Below are positions 59,843 to 64,000 of a DNA stretch of 64,000 nt, piece by piece. The DNA is from an uncultured Clostridia bacterium. Its GTDB lineage: Bacteria > Bacillota > Clostridia > Christensenellales > Borkfalkiaceae. Within the stretch, counting starts at the first letter, position 1; every line of letters begins with the position of its first letter. The translations under genes were made by a program, and so were the position numbers. Location of the stretch: positions 1 to 64,000 of the forward strand of contig CAKQMB010000001.1 in NCBI GenBank assembly GCA_934254825.1, in the 5' to 3' direction. The notes beneath the pieces are model-generated. The model made no database searches and was not told where the DNA came from. It saw only the letters and a list, made by a program, of their open reading frames with translations.

Positions 59843-62800
59843 TTAAAATAAACGCTTTTTGATCGCGACGGAAAGAAGACCCAGAAGCGAAGTTGCGGAA
59901 AGCGGCAACGCCGCGTTTGTTTCCGCAGAAGCTTCGTCGTTTGTTTCTTCTTTGAACTTGTAACCCGTTGCCGAACCGAGCGCGTTCGCTTCTTTTTCGG
60001 CGTTTCTTATCATATCTCCGAACGTTGCGGAGAACGCGTAATACTTCGTCATGTTAAGAACGGCTCTGTCCTCGGGATCAAGCTCGCCGATCTTGTTCGC
60101 AAGATCTCTGAGTTCTTCGAGTTTTGTCATATCGAACGTATCGGGAAGAGCGTTTATCGCGTTTTCGATAGCTTTGATATCTTCGGAAGAAGTTTCGAGT
60201 TTTAATACTCTTATCTTCTCCTTGGCTTCGGTAACCGCGGCTTCGTAATTTTCCCATTCGTCCGCGCTTATGCCGAACGCTTCGCAGTACTGTTTCTGTT
60301 TCGTCGCGTTCATTGCGGTGAGTGCTTCGGACACGATCGTTTCGTCCGTCAACGCAAGCGAACCGTTTTTGAGTTTCTCCGCGATTATCTTCGCGTTCTC
60401 GATAAACTGCGAGGTGTATTTATCCATCGCGATATGATCGGTCGTCGTTGCGTTTTCGAGATCGAAATACGCTCTGTACGGAAGAGAATCGTAACCTTCC
60501 AGCGTTTCGTTTTCGGGAAGGACTATCGTTATGAGATCCTGTTTTCCGAGAACGTCTATAAAGTTGCAGTAACAAAGCTCCGTATTGAAAATATCCGGGA
60601 AGGCGTGGAGTATTCCGTAGCCTTTGGCTTTTTCGTCGAGAGTAATGTTGGAGTTGTAGTTGTTTTCGAGTACCGGCGCTTTATACGACGAGAAGATTAC
60701 CGTAAGCTCGTTCTTCGGCTTTTCGTTACCCTGCAAGTTGTAATAGAAAGCGTAGTTACCGATATATCCGAGCGATTCGGGAAGAACTATCGTTTCGAAG
60801 TTCCTGTTTCCGCTGCCCGCGAACGCCGCTATTCTGTAAGTGCCGTCCATAACGTTAAGCTCGGCGGCTTTCTTGTCGTTTTCGTTCACGAGATTTGCGG
60901 GAACGGCGGCAAGCTGCCATTTACCGTTACCTAACTTTATATAAAGCGAGCCTTTGTCGATTATCGCGTTTTCGCCGACGTTAAGCGGAGCGTCGTAACC
61001 GGCGTTTCCGTTTCTGTCGGTAAACTTTTGAAGATATTTACAACCGAAAAATACCGATTCGCCGACTTTTTCGAGTTTGTCGCCGACGGAGAATTCAAGG
61101 AATTTCTTGTTTCCGATATTCTCGAACGCGCTGTCGCCGATAACTTTTAAGTTGTAAGCGTAGAAATCTTCGATATTCGTTTCTTTGAACGCATACGCGC
61201 CGATTTCTTCGAGGTCGCCCGCGGAAATCCTGCCCGTCAAAACCGTGCAGTTGAGGAACGCCGCCTCGCCGACGCGTTTCGCGCTCGAAAGGTCGATCGT
61301 CTCCAAAGAAGACTCGTCGTCTCTGAGCGAAGCCGCCGTCTGAGTGAACGCGTAATCGTCGATATACTCTACGTTTTCGAGATTAACCGTTCTGAGCGAG
61401 TCGCATCTCGCGAACATGTATTTTCCGACTCTTTTAACCGAAGCGGGAAGGTTTACCGTCGTAAGCGAAGAACAAGCGTAGAACACATAGTTTCCGTTGA
61501 AATGAGTCATCGTTACGTCGTCGGTGTCCTTGCTGTCTTCCGCGGAATCGAATACCACGCCTTCGGGAATGGTTATCTCGGTAAGACCGGTTGCGAAGAA
61601 CGCGCCTTCGCCGATATGAACGAGAGTCTTCGGAAGAGTTATCGTCGTTATCGCGGGAGCCTTGTATACGTCGTAACCCGCAAACGCTCCGTCACCGATC
61701 TCTTCGAGCGTATCGTTTTCGCCCGATTTCGTGAAGTCGACTTCGACGAGCTTAGCGCAGTTCGCGAACGCCGAGTTGCCTATTTTCTTAACCCCGTAAA
61801 GCTTTACGGTTTTAAGCGAAGTGCAACCGTAGAACATCTGAACGGGAATTACGTCGGTTACGTTATCGAATTCGACGTCCGTTAAGGCGAGACAATCGGC
61901 AAACGTCGTGTTGCCGAACTCTATCTTTCCGTCCGTACCCGCTACTCTTTCGAATTTAACGGATTGAAGGTATCTGCACGAATAGAACGCGCCGAGATCC
62001 ACTTTTCCGCCGCCGTTGCCTACTTTAACGGTAAGCGACCTGACAGCCGACTGATAGAACGCGCCCTCTTTGACGGAATTGTTTTCGCCGAGAGTTATCG
62101 TCGCGTTTCCGATACCCGAACCTCTGAACGCGTACTCGCCGATTTCGGTTGCGTATTCGAGGTTTTTGATCGTAAGCGTTTTGTACTTCATAACGCCGTT
62201 TTCGTCCGTTCCGTCGTATGCGGTGAACGCGAAAGCGTAATTACCGATCTTGACTCTTCCGTTGTCGGGAAGGGTTACCGAAGTAAGATCGACGCATTCT
62301 TCGAACGCGAAGTCTCCGATAACGGCATCGGGATTTTTGATCGTGAGCGATTTTATGTTCGTGCCGCTGAACGCGCCCGAACCTATCGTTTCGACTTCGG
62401 AGCCGACCGTGTAGCTGTTGTAGTTTCCGGCGATTGCGGCAAGGTAAATCGTTTTGCCGTCCTTGGAAACAAGAAGTTTTCCTCCGTCCGAAGTTTTATA
62501 ATTGTTGTTTGCCGAATTTACGACGAACGAAGATACTTTCGAGCCTTTGAAAGACGAACCCTGAACCGAAACGAGCTTGGTCGTTTTTCCGAAGACTATC
62601 GAAGCGAGTTTGCTGTTAAGAATTCCCGCGCCGAGCTTGGAAGAACGGTTGATAAGCGTTTTGTCCGTCGGATCCATATAGAAGCAGTAGCTTCCTATCG
62701 AAGTTTCGCCTTCGGGAAGAGTGAATTTTTCAAGCCCCGTTGCGTTATAGAATACCTGTTCGTCGAACTTTTTGATAGTCACGCCGTCCGCCACGGAGAA

Positions 62801-64000
62801 GTTTTTAAGCGAAACGCATCTCGAAAACGCGCCGACGCCTACGTTCAAAAGCGACTTCTCTATTTTAACGTCCGTAAGATAATAGCAATTCGCGAAGCAG
62901 TATGCGGGGATTTCCGTTCTTTCGTAAATCGTTACCGATTTCAGACCCGAGTTTGCGAACATTGCCATGGAAAGCTTGGTGTGTCCGTCCTCGTTCATCT
63001 TGACTTCGGTAAGGTTTTCGCAAGCCTGGAACACGCTGTTACCCGTGTTGCGGAGGTTTTTGAGGTTTACCGTTTTAAGAGATTTACAACCCTCGAAAGC
63101 AAGTTCGCCGATCGCGTAAACGTTGTCGAGATCGATTTTTTCGAGTTTCTCGCACTTTCTGAACGCCTGCGCGCCGATAACGATCGCTTCTTTGTTGAGT
63201 TTGCCTTCTACCGCGTTGCCGTTTCCGTCCGACTCGCCTATCTTAACGAGCTTTCTGTCGCCCGCGAAAGCAAATTCTCTTATATACTTGACCGTCGACG
63301 GAAGAACGACTTCTTCGAGTTCGGGACAGTTATAGAAAGCGTATTTCTGAATTTCTTCGACGCCTTCGGGAATAATTACTTTCTTTATTTCCTTGTTGCT
63401 CGAAGGAACTTTGTTGGAATCGTAATCGTCGTCTTCGAGGATTACGTTTCTGTCGGTCGTGTAAAGACAGAACGCGAACGAACCGATATAAATAATACCT
63501 TCGTCGTCGGGAATTTCGACGACGTGATTTTCGTCGCCCGTGCCTTTATACGCGACAAGCGTTCTGTTTTCGATTACGAACGGACTCTTTACCGTTATTT
63601 TGACCGAAGCCGTTATCTTCGAGGTTTCGCCCGTCGTTTTGTCTTTCGCGACAAGCGTTATACGGGAGGAACCTTCCGCAACCGCCTCGACGAGACCGTC
63701 CGCGCTTACTCTTACTTTATCGGTATTGCCCGAGGAATAAGAAAGTTCGTATCTGTCGGCGACGTACCAGGGTTTTATCTGCTCGTAAAGCCTTACGCTT
63801 TCGCCCGGGTACATCTGAATTTCGCCGTCCGTCGCGTTGATATAGTTTATATCGCCCGTACTTCCGATATCGCTCGTCTGAGCGGCTTTGGAATAAGCGA
63901 AGACCGTTTCGAAACGGGAGAATTTCATAGACTGAATTTTCTCGTTTACGGACGCTTTCACGCCCGCCGTCGACAACGCTTCGGCAACTATTTCGCTTTC
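59843..64000 (-). CDS. BspA-type leucine-rich-repeat surface protein (5' end outside the window)
   Basis: At least 1385 codons, open to the right edge; a TTG at 63976 is not a credible start because the frame continues through ESEIVAEAL to the end of the window. After a Big-type Ig domain (VRVSADGLVEAVAEGSSRITLVAKDKTTG), some 20 or more LRR_5 (BspA/TpLRR) units follow, of the form IGSFAF, IPEGVEEIQKYAFYNCPELEEVVLPSTVKYI. A helical, charged region (about the last 240 residues) precedes NAALPLSATSLLGLLSVAIKKRLF, a C-terminal membrane segment with basic end. BspA proteins bind host matrix proteins and other bacteria in known species. It is probably an adhesin; the sorting motif is not a standard LPXTG. 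Confidence 0.82.
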   Translation of the reverse strand, partial: ESEIVAEALSTAGVKASVNEKIQSMKFSRFETVFAYSKAAQTSDIGSTGDINYINATDGEIQMYPGESVRLYEQIKPWYVADRYELSYSSGNTDKVRVSADGLVEAVAEGSSRITLVAKDKTTGETSKITASVKITVKSPFVIENRTLVAYKGTGDENHVVEIPDDEGIIYIGSFAFCLYTTDRNVILEDDDYDSNKVPSSNKEIKKVIIPEGVEEIQKYAFYNCPELEEVVLPSTVKYIREFAFAGDRKLVKIGESDGNGNAVEGKLNKEAIVIGAQAFRKCEKLEKIDLDNVYAIGELAFEGCKSLKTVNLKNLRNTGNSVFQACENLTEVKMNEDGHTKLSMAMFANSGLKSVTIYERTEIPAYCFANCYYLTDVKIEKSLLNVGVGAFSRCVSLKNFSVADGVTIKKFDEQVFYNATGLEKFTLPEGETSIGSYCFYMDPTDKTLINRSSKLGAGILNSKLASIVFGKTTKLVSVQGSSFKGSKVSSFVVNSANNNYKTSDGGKLLVSKDGKTIYLAAIAGNYNSYTVGSEVETIGSGAFSGTNIKSLTIKNPDAVIGDFAFEECVDLTSVTLPDNGRVKIGNYAFAFTAYDGTDENGVMKYKTLTIKNLEYATEIGEYAFRGSGIGNATITLGENNSVKEGAFYQSAVRSLTVKVGNGGGKVDLGAFYSCRYLQSVKFERVAGTDGKIEFGNTTFADCLALTDVEFDNVTDVIPVQMFYGCTSLKTVKLYGVKKIGNSAFANCAKLVEVDFTKSGENDTLEEIGDGAFAGYDVYKAPAITTITLPKTLVHIGEGAFFATGLTEITIPEGVVFDSAEDSKDTDDVTMTHFNGNYVFYACSSLTTVNLPASVKRVGKYMFARCDSLRTVNLENVEYIDDYAFTQTAASLRDDESSLETIDLSSAKRVGEAAFLNCTVLTGRISAGDLEEIGAYAFKETNIEDFYAYNLKVIGDSAFENIGNKKFLEFSVGDKLEKVGESVFFGCKYLQKFTDRNGNAGYDAPLNVGENAIIDKGSLYIKLGNGKWQLAAVPANLVNENDKKAAELNVMDGTYRIAAFAGSGNRNFETIVLPESLGYIGNYAFYYNLQGNEKPKNELTVIFSSYKAPVLENNYNSNITLDEKAKGYGILHAFPDIFNTELCYCNFIDVLGKQDLITIVLPENETLEGYDSLPYRAYFDLENATTTDHIAMDKYTSQFIENAKIIAEKLKNGSLALTDETIVSEALTAMNATKQKQYCEAFGISADEWENYEAAVTEAKEKIRVLKLETSSEDIKAIENAINALPDTFDMTKLEELRDLANKIGELDPEDRAVLNMTKYYAFSATFGDMIRNAEKEANALGSATGYKFKEETNDEASAETNAALPLSATSLLGLLSVAIKKRLF

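Overview
The window looks like chromosomal DNA of an uncultured gut-type Clostridia (Bacillota), possibly of the Christensenellales/Borkfalkiaceae kind. This is inferred from AGGAG-type ribosome binding sites, sigma-A-like promoters, Gram-positive lipoproteins with Ser/Asp/Glu-rich tethers, very large surface proteins, and a host-glycan enzyme set (GH112, GH95, GH78-like). The lineage is an inference, not a database result.

Layout. (1) 1-3404: the end of a conjugative-element module: small unknown genes, a PcfK/AcrIIA9-like protein fused to a MutS N-terminal-like domain, PcfJ, a small element protein, and a convergent helix-turn-helix gene. (2) 3470-24431, minus strand: a 13-gene, 21-kb glycan-utilisation operon. 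It starts from a clear promoter at 24463-24491 and is divergent from an AraC-type regulator (24578-25405). It encodes a GH78-like glycosidase, two sugar ABC permeases and a binding protein (no ATPase), a large secreted binding-type protein, four related TIM-barrel proteins (three of them lipoproteins), a secreted tyrosine-type phosphatase, a lipoprotein with a triplicated module, GNB/LNB phosphorylase (GH112) and a GH95 fucosidase-like enzyme. The set fits uptake and cleavage of fucosylated lacto-/galacto-N-biose glycans from mucin or milk oligosaccharides.

(3) 25438-30224: a rolling-circle, inovirus-like element or its remnant. It has a hairpin-rich intergenic region with a candidate nick site, a HUH Rep with paired tyrosines, a membrane P-loop (Zot-like) protein, and a serine recombinase that has lost its catalytic N-terminus at a chimeric junction. 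The recombinase C-terminus runs into the 3' end of a tRNA-Lys gene. (4) 30187-30742: six tRNA genes (Gly, Arg, His, Gln, Lys, Lys in transcription order) behind a strong promoter at 30763-30791.

(5) 30895-40671, minus strand: an oligopeptide-type ABC transporter operon (lipoprotein, OppA, OppB, OppC, OppD, OppF, small membrane protein) with an oversized OppA, an OppB carrying a large extra domain, and a long leader containing tandem 35-bp repeats. (6) 40974-41862: a non-coding stretch rich in dispersed and tandem repeats, ending in a strong terminator. (7) 41948-64000, minus strand: a surface-protein locus of four giant lipoproteins (930 to 2137 aa), a small membrane-anchored protein, and a BspA-type leucine-rich-repeat protein that runs off the right end.

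The best candidates for something undescribed are the four TIM-barrel paralogues in the GH112/GH95 operon, the PcfK-MutS fusion, the palindromic origin-like region beside the Rep gene together with the chimeric recombinase junction, and the repeat modules of the surface proteins.
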